Numbered from the stretch's first letter, positions 51,088 to 61,177 are shown. The stretch: DNA of 64,000 bases from JAWMQL01 sp033283165 (GCA_033283165.1 JAWMQL010000010.1:124001-188000), one strand, 5' to 3'. A program made the numbers and translations. The notes: generated from the letters alone by a model not told the origin.

Positions 51088-52326
51088 ATGGCGCGATTCG
51101 CCCTGTTCGTCGGCCTGCGCTACAGTTTCAGTCGCAAACGCCAGCGTTTCACCGCGGTGATCGCCATGGTCTCCATGCTCGGCATGGTGCTCGGTGTTAC
51201 CAGCCTGATTACCGTCCTGGCCGTGATGAACGGGTTTGCCGGCGAATTGCGCGGCCGGATCCTGTCGCTGGTACCTCACGGTTACGTCGAGGCCCGCGAC
51301 GGGGCGGGGCTGACCGGGTGGCAGGCCCTGCGAGAACAGCTGATCGCCGTCGACGGGGTCGACGCGGCATCTCCCTACATTACCGACAAAGTGATCCTCG
51401 GGAGCGGGCGTATGCTGCGCGGTGCGGTACTCACCGCTATCGACCCGGAACTGGAGGGCGCGGTATCGCGGGTGCCCGAAACCATGGTGGCGGGCAGCCT
51501 GGCCGCACTGAACGAGCAGCGCTTTGGCGTTGTACTTGGTTCCGCACTGGCCCGCATGCTGCGCGTTGGCCCCGGCGACAGTGTGCAGGTCACCGTGCCG
51601 CGTTTGACGGTTACGCCCCTCGGCCTCTTTCCCCGCAGTAAACGCCTCACCGTGGTTGGCCTGTTCGAGATCGGCGCCCAGCCTGATGCCTACCAGGCCT
51701 ATGTATCGCTCGCTACCGGGCAGAAGTTGTTGGGACAGGGGGTAGACGGCCTGCAGGTTCACACCGCGGACCTTTTCCGGGCGCCGCAAATCATGGCCTC
51801 GCTGGCCCCCTCCCTGGCCGGGGACCTGCAGGTACGGGACTGGAGCCAGACCCAGGGCACCTTGTTCCGGGCAGTGAAGATGGAAAAAATCATGGTCGGC
51901 CTGCTGTTGCTCAGTGTGGTTGCGGTGGCCGCGTTCAATATCGTGTCGACACTGGTGATGTCGGTCGCGGAAAAGCGCCGGGATATCGCGGTATTGCGCA
52001 CCATGGGTGCCCGGGCCCGTTCCATCATGGCGATTTTTGTCGCCCACGGACTCGCACTGGCCGGGGTGGGCATTGGTTTGGGCGCCCTGTTAGGGGTGGT
52101 GCTGGCATTGAATGTCGCCGATATTACCGCCTTCCTGGAGCGTATCCTGGGCGTGAAACTGTTCGATCCCTCGGTCTACTTCATCAGTGAGTTACCCGCG
52201 AAACTCCTGTGGTCTGACGTGGCCCTGGTCGTCTCCGCGTCCCTGTTGCTGAGCCTGCTGGCCTCCCTCTATCCCGCCTGGCGGGCGGCCCGGGTGGCCC
52301 CGGCAGAGGTCCTGCGTTATGAGTGA
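51088..52326 (+). CDS. lolC: Lipoprotein-releasing ABC permease (LolC/E type)
   Basis: A 412-residue inner-membrane permease with four helices and a large periplasmic domain. The N-terminus is LFVGLRYSFSRKRQRFTAVIAMVSMLGMVLGVTSLITVLAVMNGF, and the C-terminal FtsX domain has FNIVSTLVMSVAEKRRDIAVLRTMGA and ALYPAWRAA-like sequence. With LolD and the second permease it releases outer-membrane lipoproteins to LolA. It overlaps lolD by eight bases. Calling it LolC, not LolE, rests on gene order. Confidence 0.93.
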   Translation: MARFALFVGLRYSFSRKRQRFTAVIAMVSMLGMVLGVTSLITVLAVMNGFAGELRGRILSLVPHGYVEARDGAGLTGWQALREQLIAVDGVDAASPYITDKVILGSGRMLRGAVLTAIDPELEGAVSRVPETMVAGSLAALNEQRFGVVLGSALARMLRVGPGDSVQVTVPRLTVTPLGLFPRSKRLTVVGLFEIGAQPDAYQAYVSLATGQKLLGQGVDGLQVHTADLFRAPQIMASLAPSLAGDLQVRDWSQTQGTLFRAVKMEKIMVGLLLLSVVAVAAFNIVSTLVMSVAEKRRDIAVLRTMGARARSIMAIFVAHGLALAGVGIGLGALLGVVLALNVADITAFLERILGVKLFDPSVYFISELPAKLLWSDVALVVSASLLLSLLASLYPAWRAARVAPAEVLRYE

Positions 52327-52996
52327 GATTGTGCTGGAATGCCGTGCGCTGGGCCGGGTCTACCAGGACGGCGAACGCAAGGTGCCGGTGCTGGACGGGG
52401 TCAACCTGCAATTGACCGCGGGCGAAAAAATCGCCGTGGTGGGTGCGTCCGGGTCCGGCAAGTCCACCCTGCTCAACCTGTTGGGCGGCCTGGATGCGCC
52501 GACCAGTGGCCAGGTGTTGATGGGGGGCGAGGACCTGGCCACACTCACTGAGGAGCGCCTGTGCCAGCTGCGCAATCGGCAACTGGGCTTCGTCTACCAG
52601 TTCCACCACCTGCTGCCGGAATTCGATGCCCGGGAAAACGTCGCGATGCCCCTGCTGATCGGCGCCTGCGGCCGGGCGGAGGCGCTGGACCGGGCCGAGC
52701 AGGTGCTGGCGCGAGTGGGTATGTCGCATCGCCTGACCCACCGTCCGGCGCAACTGTCCGGGGGTGAGCGCCAGCGGGTGGCGATTGCGCGGGCGCTGGT
52801 TTGCGGACCGGACTGCGTCCTCATGGACGAGCCCACGGGTAACCTCGACCCCGATGCGGCGGCCCAGGTGCTGGAGCTGATCGACCAACTGGGCCAGGCC
52901 GACTCTGCCTTTGTCGTGGTCACTCACGACCCGGCCATCGCCGCCCACATGCACCGCACTCTGGTTCTGCAGGGCGGCCAATTGGTGGAGCAGTAG
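52319..52996 (+). CDS. lolD: Lipoprotein-releasing ABC ATPase LolD
   Basis: A 225-residue ABC ATPase. Walker A is GASGSGKSTLLNLLGGLD, the Q-loop is FVYQFHHLLPEFDARENV, the signature is LSGGERQRVAIARAL, and Walker B is CVLMDEPTGNLD. The LLPEF segment is characteristic of LolD. The next permease starts three bases after the stop. Confidence 0.96.
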   Translation: MSEIVLECRALGRVYQDGERKVPVLDGVNLQLTAGEKIAVVGASGSGKSTLLNLLGGLDAPTSGQVLMGGEDLATLTEERLCQLRNRQLGFVYQFHHLLPEFDARENVAMPLLIGACGRAEALDRAEQVLARVGMSHRLTHRPAQLSGGERQRVAIARALVCGPDCVLMDEPTGNLDPDAAAQVLELIDQLGQADSAFVVVTHDPAIAAHMHRTLVLQGGQLVEQ

Positions 52997-52998
52997 CG

Positions 52999-54246
52999 GT
53001 GAACGGCCGCGAAACCTGGCGCATAGCTCTGCGCAACACCTTCGCCTTTGGCCGCGGTTATCTCTCGACCTTCCTGTCCTCCCTGTCCATGGCGGGCCTG
53101 GTGCTCGCGGTCAGCCTGCTGATTACCGTACTGTCGGTGATGAATGGGTTCGACAAGGAGATGCGGGAGCGCATCCTGGCCCTGGTCCCGCACGTGACTG
53201 TCTACTACCACACCCCGCTCGCCGACTGGCAGCCACTCCGGGAGCAGCTGGCGCAGCATCCGGGGGTGACCTCGGTCGAGCCGTTCGTCGAGGTTGACGC
53301 GCTGATTATGCACGGCACGCGGATCGAAACCGCCCGTGGGATTGGCCTCGACACGACCGCCCTGGGTGAAGACGCCGCGCTGTGGTCGATGATAGCCCCG
53401 GCGCAGGTGCAGGCTTTCCGGGAGGATCCCGCGGGGCTGGTGCTGGGTCGCGGCGTCGCGTCGCGGTTGGGGGTAAACCCCGGGGACCAACTCACCGTCC
53501 TGGTGCCCGGAGGGGGCGACACCCTGTCAGCCCGCGACGCGCGCTTCGAGGCGGTTACCCTGCGGGGAGTGCTGGACTCCAGTACCGAGCTGGACCAGTC
53601 CGCCGCGTTCCTGAATTTGCCGCTGGCATCCAGGCTCGCCGGTCACGAGGGTTCGGTCACCGGCCTGAGACTGAGCGTCCGCGACCTGTTCGGTGTGTCC
53701 TCCCTCGGTTGGGAAGTCCTGAACCAGTTGCCCCCCGGGTTTTACACCACCAACTGGATGATGACCCATGGCAACCTGTACTCGGCGATCCAGCTGTCGC
53801 GGGACCTGGTGACCATACTGCTGCTGTCCATCATCGCGGTCGCGGCGTTTAACGTGGTCTCATCGCTGGTCCTGGTGGTATTCGACAAGCAGGGCAGCAT
53901 CGCTATCCTGCGCACACTCGGGGCCGGCCCGCGCGACATCGCGCTGCTGTTCGTTATCCAGGGGGGACTGATCGGGCTGGTCGGGGTCGGCCTGGGCAGT
54001 CTGTTCGGGATTTTGTTGAGCCTGTCGGTACCGAAACTGGTGTTGGCCCTGGAGGGCTGGCTGGGTTTCCGGTTCCTCGACACCGACGTTTATCCGGTGT
54101 CCTTCCTGCCGGTGGACCTGCTGCCGGGAGACATTCTGCTGGTGGGGGGCACGGCGCTTGTGATGTGCCTGCTGGCCGCACTCTACCCGGCTCTGCGGGC
54201 GGCGCGCCTGGCGCCGGCCCTGATCCTGCAGCAGGAGCGCGCCTAG
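52999..54246 (+). CDS. lolE: Lipoprotein-releasing ABC permease LolE
   Basis: A 415-residue second permease with four helices: TFLSSLSMAGLVLAVSLLITVLSVMNGFDKEMRERIL, a periplasmic domain, then VAAFNVVSSLVLVVFDKQGSIAILRTLGAGPRDIALLFVIQG and LAALYPALRAARLAPALILQQE. It starts at a GTG three bases after lolD. It overlaps the convergent DUF2062 gene by four bases. Confidence 0.93.
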   Translation: MNGRETWRIALRNTFAFGRGYLSTFLSSLSMAGLVLAVSLLITVLSVMNGFDKEMRERILALVPHVTVYYHTPLADWQPLREQLAQHPGVTSVEPFVEVDALIMHGTRIETARGIGLDTTALGEDAALWSMIAPAQVQAFREDPAGLVLGRGVASRLGVNPGDQLTVLVPGGGDTLSARDARFEAVTLRGVLDSSTELDQSAAFLNLPLASRLAGHEGSVTGLRLSVRDLFGVSSLGWEVLNQLPPGFYTTNWMMTHGNLYSAIQLSRDLVTILLLSIIAVAAFNVVSSLVLVVFDKQGSIAILRTLGAGPRDIALLFVIQGGLIGLVGVGLGSLFGILLSLSVPKLVLALEGWLGFRFLDTDVYPVSFLPVDLLPGDILLVGGTALVMCLLAALYPALRAARLAPALILQQERA

Positions 54247-54803
54247 CTCCGTTTGTCAGCTTCCGCCGCAGCCCTCAGCGCCGCGGCCTGTCGACGTCGG
54301 CGGGCCCGCCGCCGCCACTGGCTGGCCACCCGCCAGCGCCACAGCATATTGATCGCAAAGTAGCCGGCGGATCCGAACAGGGTGCCGCAGACCAGGCAGC
54401 CCAGCACCAGCGGGCGCCAGATTGATTCGAGGCTGTTCTCTATCCAGGCCAGGCTCAGTTCGAACTGCACCGCCTTTACCGGCACATTGATGATCATCGC
54501 GCCCACCTTGTAGGCCAGGTAGAAGATGGCCGGCATGGTCAGTGGGTTCGTGATCCAGACCAGTCCCACTGACAGTGGCAGGTTGCAACGCAGTAACAGT
54601 GCCAGTATCGCCGCTAACACCATCTGACCTGGTATGGGCTGGAAAGCCACGAACAGGCCGACGAAGAAGGCCATGGAGGCAGAGTACCGGGTGATATGCC
54701 AGAGGTTCGGTTCAAATACCCACTCACCCAGCAGGCGCAACAGGCGAAACTCGCGCAGGCGTGCGGGGCTGGGGGCAAATTGCTTCAGGGTCTTCCTTGG
54801 CAT
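54243..54803 (-). CDS. DUF2062 domain membrane protein
   Basis: A 186-residue protein with three helices. The characteristic DUF2062 stretch is AFFVGLFVAFQPIPGQMVLAAILALLLRCNLPLSVGLVWITNPLTMPAIFYLAYKVG. A positively charged cytosolic tail (RRRARRRRQAAALRAA) follows a last helix. In many gammaproteobacteria this gene sits between lolE and comEC, as here. The function is unknown. It is divergent from comEC with 112 bases between. Confidence 0.9.
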   Translation of the reverse strand: MPRKTLKQFAPSPARLREFRLLRLLGEWVFEPNLWHITRYSASMAFFVGLFVAFQPIPGQMVLAAILALLLRCNLPLSVGLVWITNPLTMPAIFYLAYKVGAMIINVPVKAVQFELSLAWIENSLESIWRPLVLGCLVCGTLFGSAGYFAINMLWRWRVASQWRRRARRRRQAAALRAAAEADKRS

Positions 54804-54915
54804 GGCCTCGATGATCGAATTGGACGTGTAACGCCCGATAGCGCTGTGTTGAACTGGTCAACGGGGCTGCGCGGGCGGCCCCGGCATTATGCCCTGAATT
54901 TTTAGGCTTCACTAT

Positions 54916-57222
54916 ATGCATGCGTGGATCGCTGGCTGGGTCCTGGGCCTCGCGCTGCCGGCCGGGTTTCCGGCGCTGCCGGGGTTGCTCGCACTGGCCG
55001 GCCTCGGTCTGGCCGGCCTGGTGCTCACGGTGTTGCGCAGCCCGACCTGCTGGCTGTTGGGCGGTCTCCTGCTGGGCCTGGTCTGGTCTTGCGGGTATGG
55101 CCAGCGGCTGCTGGTAAACCGCCTGACGGGCGCCTGTGAGGCGGCGGTAATCGGGACCGTGGCCAGCCTGCCACGGCGCAGTCTAATACGGGAAGGGGTA
55201 CCGCGGCAGCGCTTCGAATTTCGCCCGGAGCGGCTGGAGGGCGATTTCTGTGGCACGCCCCGGCGCCTGCTGTTGTCCTACTACGGTGCGGCCGAGGTTC
55301 GTCCCGGCCAGCGCTGGCGCTTCCCGGTGGTTCTGCTGCCGCCCTGGGGGCTGGTCAACCGGGGATCTTTCAATATGCAGTCCTGGTATGCCCAGAGCGG
55401 GATTGACGCCGTAGGCCGGGTCCGCGGCGAGGGCGTGCTGCTGGAGGAGGGCGGTGGCGGCTGGTACAGCCGCTTGCAGCGACTGCGCTGGCGGATCAGC
55501 CGGGAGCTGTCCTCGCTAGCGCTCGAACCGGTGCCGATCGCGGTACTGCAGGCACTGACCGTGGCCGATCGCAGCGGTATCGATGCGCCTCTCTGGCAGC
55601 GCCTGCAGCAGTTCGGTATCAATCACCTGCTGGTGATCTCCGGGCTGCATATCGGTCTGGTGGCGGGCCTGGCCCTGTTGCTGGGTGCGGCGCTGGGCCG
55701 TTGCTGGCTGCTGGTCAGGCCCGACTCGGCCTGCCTGCGCTGGCTACCCGGTCTCGGAGCGTTGGTCGTGGCAGGTATTTACACCGGCCTGGCGGGCTTT
55801 ACCCTGGCCACCGTGCGAGCCTACCTCATGCTCTGCTGCCTGCTGCTTTGCCTGCTGCGTTCCAGGCCGTCATCGGCCTGGACAGCGCTGTTGCTGGCGG
55901 CCTTTTGCATTTTGTTGCAGAACCCGTTGGCGATACTGTCCAGCGGGACCTGGTTGTCCTTCAGTGCGGTGGCCGCGTTGTTGTGGCTGGGTCAATGGCG
56001 ACCGCGGCTTAACCGGGGCTACCAGCTGCTGCTCGCCCACCTGTTCATGGCCCTGGTAATGGTGCCGCTGGGCGCCTGGTGGTTCGGCGGCTTCAGCCTG
56101 TTGTCTGCGCCGGCCAACCTGGTCCTCGTGCCGCTGGTCGGGTGGTTGCTGGTGCCCCTGGCGCTCTCGGGCGCAGGGCTGTTCCTGCTGGTGGGAACCG
56201 GTCACCAAAGCCTGTGGCAGCTGGCGGGCCAGGGGATCGACCGGGTGTTGCAGGCGTTGGATCTGGCGGCCATGGCCAGCCCTGTCGCCCCGTTCCAGCC
56301 GCTGGTCGCGGGGCTGTTGCCCGTACTGTGCGCTGCCCTGGCGGTGGCCCTGGTAGTGATCCCCGTTGGTGCCTGGCGCTGGTGTGTCGCAGTGCTGTTA
56401 TGCCTGCCATTGGCACTGCCGCCACGCAATGAGGATCCTCAGCTGCTGATGAACCTGGCGGTGCTGGATGTGGGACAGGGGACTGCCGTGGTGTTGCGCA
56501 GCGCAGGACACACCCTCGTTTACGACACCGGTGGCGGGGATCCGGCGGGCCTCAATCTCGCCGCCTCGGTGCTGCTGCCGTACCTGCGCCAGGCGGGGGT
56601 AAAAACCATCAATACCCTGGTCATCAGCCATCCCGATACGGACCACAGTGCGGGGATGCAGACCGTGCTGGATACCCTGCCGGTGGCCCGGCTGTTTGTG
56701 ACCCCGGGGCAGGACTCGCCTGCCGGGGCCCTGCCCGGCCGGACCCTGCCATGCCTGGCGGGGACTGCCTGGCGCTGGCCGTCCGGCGTCAGTTTCCAGT
56801 TTCTGGCGCCGGTTCGGGAGCCGGGTTTGAGCAGCAACGACAGCTCCTGTGTACTGCGAGTCGAGGGTGGTGGGTGGTCGGCGCTGTTGCCTGGAGATAT
56901 CAGTGCCGAACGGGAGCGGCAGCTGTTGCGATACTGGCAGGGCGCCGTTGCCAGCAAACTGCTGCTGGCCGCACATCATGGCAGCAACAGCTCCAGCGGT
57001 ACGGCCTGGTTGAAGCACATCGATCCAGGCGAGACCGTATTCACCCGCGGCTTCGGCAACCGGTTCGGCCACCCCCATCCCGCAGTGGTGCAGCGGGTGC
57101 GTGATCTCGCGATCGACACGGGTGACACGGCCCTGGAGGGCGCCGTCGAATACCGCGTCTACCGCGACGGGCGAGTGCAGCGAGAGGCGCTGCGGGAGCA
57201 GCGCCGGCGGTACTGGATGTAG
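54916..57222 (+). CDS. ComEC/Rec2 family DNA uptake channel
   Basis: A 768-residue membrane protein. It has an N-terminal DUF4131 region, a Competence domain with many helices (VADRSGIDAPLWQRLQQFGINHLLVISGLHIGLVAGLALLLG, TLATVRAYLM), and a C-terminal metallo-beta-lactamase domain with LDVGQGTAVVL, SHPDTDHSAGM (about residue 572), VEGGGWSALLPGDIS and LLAAHHGSNSSSG. It would carry single-stranded DNA through the inner membrane. No other competence genes are in the window. The ATG at 54916 fits the family start. Confidence 0.93.
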   Translation: MHAWIAGWVLGLALPAGFPALPGLLALAGLGLAGLVLTVLRSPTCWLLGGLLLGLVWSCGYGQRLLVNRLTGACEAAVIGTVASLPRRSLIREGVPRQRFEFRPERLEGDFCGTPRRLLLSYYGAAEVRPGQRWRFPVVLLPPWGLVNRGSFNMQSWYAQSGIDAVGRVRGEGVLLEEGGGGWYSRLQRLRWRISRELSSLALEPVPIAVLQALTVADRSGIDAPLWQRLQQFGINHLLVISGLHIGLVAGLALLLGAALGRCWLLVRPDSACLRWLPGLGALVVAGIYTGLAGFTLATVRAYLMLCCLLLCLLRSRPSSAWTALLLAAFCILLQNPLAILSSGTWLSFSAVAALLWLGQWRPRLNRGYQLLLAHLFMALVMVPLGAWWFGGFSLLSAPANLVLVPLVGWLLVPLALSGAGLFLLVGTGHQSLWQLAGQGIDRVLQALDLAAMASPVAPFQPLVAGLLPVLCAALAVALVVIPVGAWRWCVAVLLCLPLALPPRNEDPQLLMNLAVLDVGQGTAVVLRSAGHTLVYDTGGGDPAGLNLAASVLLPYLRQAGVKTINTLVISHPDTDHSAGMQTVLDTLPVARLFVTPGQDSPAGALPGRTLPCLAGTAWRWPSGVSFQFLAPVREPGLSSNDSSCVLRVEGGGWSALLPGDISAERERQLLRYWQGAVASKLLLAAHHGSNSSSGTAWLKHIDPGETVFTRGFGNRFGHPHPAVVQRVRDLAIDTGDTALEGAVEYRVYRDGRVQREALREQRRRYWM

Positions 57223-57289
57223 CTTCTCTTTCGCGCTTCCGGGGCCTGTGCGTATAATGTCGCGAACGGGACGGATACGGAATAATATT

Positions 57290-57916
57290 GTGCTAGAACT
57301 GCTGTCGGCAGGTGGATGGTTGATGATCCTCATCCTGCTGTGCTCCATCGTGGCGGTCGCCATTTGCCTCGAACGACTTTACACCCTCAACCCCAAGAAA
57401 ATAGCGCCCCCGCACCTGCTGGCCACGGTCTGGAAACAGCTCAAGGCCGGTGAACTCGACGCCAACCGGCTGCGTACCCTGAGAGAGTCGAGCCCCCTGG
57501 GGCGTATTCTGGCGGCGGGATTGAATAATGCCTTCCACGGCCGCGATGTCATGAAGGAAAGCATCCAGGAGGCGGCGGGGCACGTGATTCACGACCTGGA
57601 GCGCTATCTCAATACCCTGGGCACCATCGCCGCGGTGACGCCCCTGTTAGGCCTGCTAGGTACAGTAGTTGGAATGATCAAGGTTTTTGCCGAGATCATG
57701 GCCCAGGGAACAGGTAACGCGAGCGCCCTCGCCGGCGGTATTTCCGAGGCCCTCATCACCACCGCCGCCGGCCTGAGCGTCGCTATCCCGGCGCTGGTCA
57801 TGCACCGCTATTTCATCGGGCGCATCGACGGGATCGTGGTGGAACTGGAGCAGGAGACCATCAAGCTGGTGGATGCCCTGCACGCGGAAGAACACACGAC
57901 GGAAGGCGGCGCTTGA
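57290..57916 (+). CDS. exbB: ExbB/TolQ-type proton channel
   Basis: A 208-residue membrane protein with three helices. Helix 1 is GGWLMILILLCSIVAVAICLERLYTL; later ones are LNTLGTIAAVTPLLGLLGTVVGMIKVFAEI and ITTAAGLSVAIPALVMHRYF. It pairs with ExbD to couple proton flow to a TonB-like or Tol-like partner. The start is a GTG after a TATAAT (57253-57258); an in-frame ATG at 57257 is less likely. The stop overlaps the exbD start (TTGA). Confidence 0.92.
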   Translation: MLELLSAGGWLMILILLCSIVAVAICLERLYTLNPKKIAPPHLLATVWKQLKAGELDANRLRTLRESSPLGRILAAGLNNAFHGRDVMKESIQEAAGHVIHDLERYLNTLGTIAAVTPLLGLLGTVVGMIKVFAEIMAQGTGNASALAGGISEALITTAAGLSVAIPALVMHRYFIGRIDGIVVELEQETIKLVDALHAEEHTTEGGA

Positions 57917-58341
57917 AATTTCGCCGCCAGCGCCGCGAGGACGTCAGTGTCAACCTGACGCCCCTGATCGACGTGGTGTTCCTGCTGCTGATTTTTTTCA
58001 TGGTGTCCACCACCTTCAACCGGGAGACGCAGCTGAGTATCGATCTGCCCGAGGCAAGCGGCAGCGCTCGCGAGGAGCAGGGCGAAGAAATTGAAATCCT
58101 GGTCGACGAGAGCGGCAGTTACCGGGTCAACGGCCGCTCCCTGGTGGACAACAATATGCGTACCCTGCAGGCCGCGATTTACCAGATTTCCGCCGGGGAC
58201 ACGAGCCTGCCCATGTTCATCACGGCAGATGCCCAGGCTACCCACCAGGCGGTGGTGCGGGCTATGGACGCGGCGGGGCAGATGGGGTTCGTGCACCTTA
58301 GCATCACCACGCGCCAGCCTGAACAGCGGGATCAACCCTGA
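57913..58341 (+). CDS. exbD: ExbD/TolR-type membrane protein
   Basis: A 142-residue protein. The signature helix is VSVNLTPLIDVVFLLLIFFMVSTTF with the conserved Asp, and a periplasmic domain follows (FITADAQATHQAVVRAMDAAGQMGFVHLSITTR). It starts at a TTG inside the exbB stop and overlaps the msbA start. No TonB gene is nearby. Confidence 0.93.
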   Translation: MKFRRQRREDVSVNLTPLIDVVFLLLIFFMVSTTFNRETQLSIDLPEASGSAREEQGEEIEILVDESGSYRVNGRSLVDNNMRTLQAAIYQISAGDTSLPMFITADAQATHQAVVRAMDAAGQMGFVHLSITTRQPEQRDQP

Positions 58342-60194
58342 TGGAGGGAGAGGCCAGACGCGACAGTCACCGTCCGCGAACCGGCCGCGCTCACAAGGTC
58401 AGTGATTTCCAGCTGTACCGCCGCCTGCTGGCTTACGTAGTGCCCTACTGGTATATCTTCCTGTTCAGCATTGCCGGTTACCTGGTCTATTCCCTGGGCA
58501 ATGTGCTGTTGGCCGACCTGTTGCAGTTCCTGCTGGATTCGCTCAATGAGTCCGATTCCGTGGACAAGGGTATCGTTGCCGGTTGGGCCTACGGACTGTA
58601 CCACGGCGAGCCGGTCAGCAAGCAGGAGTTCGCGCGGGTGGCGGTGCCAGCCGCTACGATCCTGCTGGCCTCTACCCGTGCAACCGGTTTCTTCGTTGGC
58701 ACCTACTTCATGACCCACGTGGCCCGCAACCTGATCCACCAGATGCGCTGTGAACTGTTCAACAAGATGCTGGTGGCGCCCAGCATCTACTATGACCGGC
58801 ACAGCCAGGGCGTGTTGATCTCCAAAATCACCTACAACGTGGAACAGGTGACCGGCGCGGTAACCAAGGCGCTCAAGATTATCGTGCGGGAGGGCCTGAC
58901 CGTCATCGCCCTGCTGACCTACATGCTGTACCTGAATTGGCGCCTGTGCCTGGTATTTTTCGCGGTGGCGCCCTTTATCGCCCTGGTGGTCACCGTGGTG
59001 GGCAAGCATTTCCGCCGTTACAGCCGCCGCATCCAGGCGTCCATGGGCGATGTGACCCAGGCATCCAACGAGAGCATCGGCGCCTATAAGGAAGTGCGGA
59101 TATTTGGCGGCCAGCACCAGCAGGAGGAACGCTTCCGCGGCGCCAGCGAGTACAACCGGGTGGAGAGCCTGAAGCTGGCGTTTGCCGACGCCCTCAGTAC
59201 CCCGGTGATCCAGACCCTGCTGGCCATTTCGTTGGCGGCGCTGGTCTGGTTTGCCCTCAACCCGCGCATCCTGGAAGGCTTCAGTGCCGGTTCCCTGGTC
59301 GCGTTCCTGACCGCAGCCGGCCAGCTCGGGAAGCCCATCCGCCAACTGAGCAGCGTGCAGAGCATGATCCAGCGCGGCCTGGCTGCGGCCGAGGATATAT
59401 TTGCCCAGCTGGATCAGGAGGATGAGCCTGACCACGGCGAGCACGAGGTGGACCGGGTGCGGGGCGACGTCACCTTCAGCCACGTGGATTTCGCCTACCC
59501 GGGCACGGACCAGCTGGTGCTGCACGACTTCAGCCTGGACATAGCCGCCGGCGAAACCGTGGCCCTGGTGGGACGTTCGGGCAGCGGCAAGAGTACCCTG
59601 GTCCAGCTGCTGGCGCGGTTTTATCACCCCGGCGCCGGGGAAATACGGGTGGACGGTGTCGCCATCGAGGACTACAAACTGGGCAACCTGCGCGACCAGC
59701 TGGCCATGGTGTCACAGGATGTGACCCTGTTTCACGACACGGTGCTGAACAATATCGCCTATGGCAGCCTGGCCGGCGCCAGCCGCGAGGAGGTCGAGAC
59801 CGCGGCCCGCTCCGCTAATGCCATGGAATTTATCGAACAGTTGCCGCAGGGGCTGGACACCGAGCTCGGCGACGAGGGCAGTGGCCTGAGTGGCGGCCAA
59901 CGGCAGCGGGTCGCCATCGCCCGCGCCATTCTTAAAAATGCCCCGATCCTGATTCTCGACGAGGCCACGTCAGCACTGGACAACGAGTCAGAGCATCGGA
60001 TCCAGCGCGCCCTGGAGCACATCATGGCGGACCGGACCACCATTGTGATCGCGCACCGCCTCTCCACCGTGGAACGCGCCGATCGCATTGTGGTGCTGGA
60101 CGAGGGCCGCATTGCCGCCATCGGCAGCCACGAGGAGCTGTTGGCCGGCGGTGGTATATACGCCCAGTTGTATCACCAGGAGTTCGCCGATTGA
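58341..60194 (+). CDS. msbA: MsbA lipid A flippase
   Basis: A 617-residue ABC exporter with fused domains. About 30 N-terminal basic residues precede six helices, with YDRHSQGVLISKITYNVEQV typical of MsbA. The ATPase domain has Walker A VGRSGSGKSTLVQLL, Q-loop MVSQDVTLFHDTVLNNI, signature LSGGQRQRVAIARAIL and Walker B ILILDEATSALD. It flips core-lipid A across the inner membrane before LptBFG acts. It overlaps lpxK (TTGATG). Confidence 0.95.
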   Translation: MEGEARRDSHRPRTGRAHKVSDFQLYRRLLAYVVPYWYIFLFSIAGYLVYSLGNVLLADLLQFLLDSLNESDSVDKGIVAGWAYGLYHGEPVSKQEFARVAVPAATILLASTRATGFFVGTYFMTHVARNLIHQMRCELFNKMLVAPSIYYDRHSQGVLISKITYNVEQVTGAVTKALKIIVREGLTVIALLTYMLYLNWRLCLVFFAVAPFIALVVTVVGKHFRRYSRRIQASMGDVTQASNESIGAYKEVRIFGGQHQQEERFRGASEYNRVESLKLAFADALSTPVIQTLLAISLAALVWFALNPRILEGFSAGSLVAFLTAAGQLGKPIRQLSSVQSMIQRGLAAAEDIFAQLDQEDEPDHGEHEVDRVRGDVTFSHVDFAYPGTDQLVLHDFSLDIAAGETVALVGRSGSGKSTLVQLLARFYHPGAGEIRVDGVAIEDYKLGNLRDQLAMVSQDVTLFHDTVLNNIAYGSLAGASREEVETAARSANAMEFIEQLPQGLDTELGDEGSGLSGGQRQRVAIARAILKNAPILILDEATSALDNESEHRIQRALEHIMADRTTIVIAHRLSTVERADRIVVLDEGRIAAIGSHEELLAGGGIYAQLYHQEFAD

Positions 60195-61177
60195 TGCCAG
60201 GCTGGCAGCAGTCCCTGGTCGACGCCTGGTATCGCGGCGCCTGGTGGCTGTGGCTGCTGCGTCCGCTGGAACTGCTGTTTAGACTGCTGTCCGCGCTGCG
60301 CAGGTGGTGTTTTCGCCGGGGATTGCTGAAAAGCTACCGCGCTCCCGTGCCGGTGGTGGTGGTGGGCAATATCACCCTGGGCGGGACCGGCAAGACCCCG
60401 GTGGTCATTGCCCTGGTGGAAGCGTTGCAGGCGAAGGGCATCCGGCCCGGTGTGGTCAGCCGGGGCTACGGCGCTATTGCCACCGCTTTCCCGCACCGCG
60501 TGACTGAGCAGAGCCAGGCGGTGGACTGCGGCGACGAGGCATTGCTGATCCAGCGTCGCACGGGTTGCCCCTGTGTGGTGGGCCCTCATCGCGGTGCTGC
60601 GGTCGATACCCTGCTAACCCATTACCAGGTGGACCTGGTCCTGTCCGACGACGGCCTGCAGCACTACGCGCTGCAGCGCGACCTGGAAATTGTTATCGTT
60701 GACGCCGAGCGCGGTCTGGGCAATGGCTTCTGCCTGCCTGCCGGCCCGTTGCGGGAACCGCCGTCCCGGCTGGATGAGGTCCAGTTCGTCCTGTATCGCG
60801 GCAGTGATGACCCCGTTTGCGGTGTCGCCTACGAGAGCGAGAGGCTGGTGAACCTGGCCACTGCCGAGACCGCGAGACTGGGTGCCGGGGAACCGGGCCC
60901 GGCAGTGCATGCAGTGGCGGGTATCGGCCAGCCCGGGCAGTTTTTCTCCACTCTGGAGGCGGCAGGGCTGGCGATCGAGGCTCACGTATTTCCGGACCAC
61001 CACAACTATACGGCAGAAGACCTGCGTGATCTCGATGACAAGCCGGTTATCATGACTGAGAAGGACGCGGTAAAATGCCGCGAGCTCGTGCGCGCGAACG
61101 CCTGGTACCTGAAAATCAGCGCCCGCTTGCCCCGGTCTGTACCCGAGGCGGTGGCCGGCCTGGTACAGCGGGCATAG
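60194..61177 (+). CDS. lpxK: Tetraacyldisaccharide 4'-kinase LpxK
   Basis: A 327-residue kinase with a membrane-associated N-terminal helix. Walker A is VVGNITLGGTGKTPVVIALVEAL. Catalytic motifs lie in RGYGA, DEALLIQRRTGCP and LVLSDDGLQHYALQRDLEIVIVD, and the C-terminal part has FPDHHNYTAEDL and MTEKDAVKC. It phosphorylates the lipid A disaccharide. The ATG at 60194 overlaps the msbA stop. The Trm112-like gene often found next is absent; kdsB follows after 41 bases. Confidence 0.96.
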   Translation: MPGWQQSLVDAWYRGAWWLWLLRPLELLFRLLSALRRWCFRRGLLKSYRAPVPVVVVGNITLGGTGKTPVVIALVEALQAKGIRPGVVSRGYGAIATAFPHRVTEQSQAVDCGDEALLIQRRTGCPCVVGPHRGAAVDTLLTHYQVDLVLSDDGLQHYALQRDLEIVIVDAERGLGNGFCLPAGPLREPPSRLDEVQFVLYRGSDDPVCGVAYESERLVNLATAETARLGAGEPGPAVHAVAGIGQPGQFFSTLEAAGLAIEAHVFPDHHNYTAEDLRDLDDKPVIMTEKDAVKCRELVRANAWYLKISARLPRSVPEAVAGLVQRA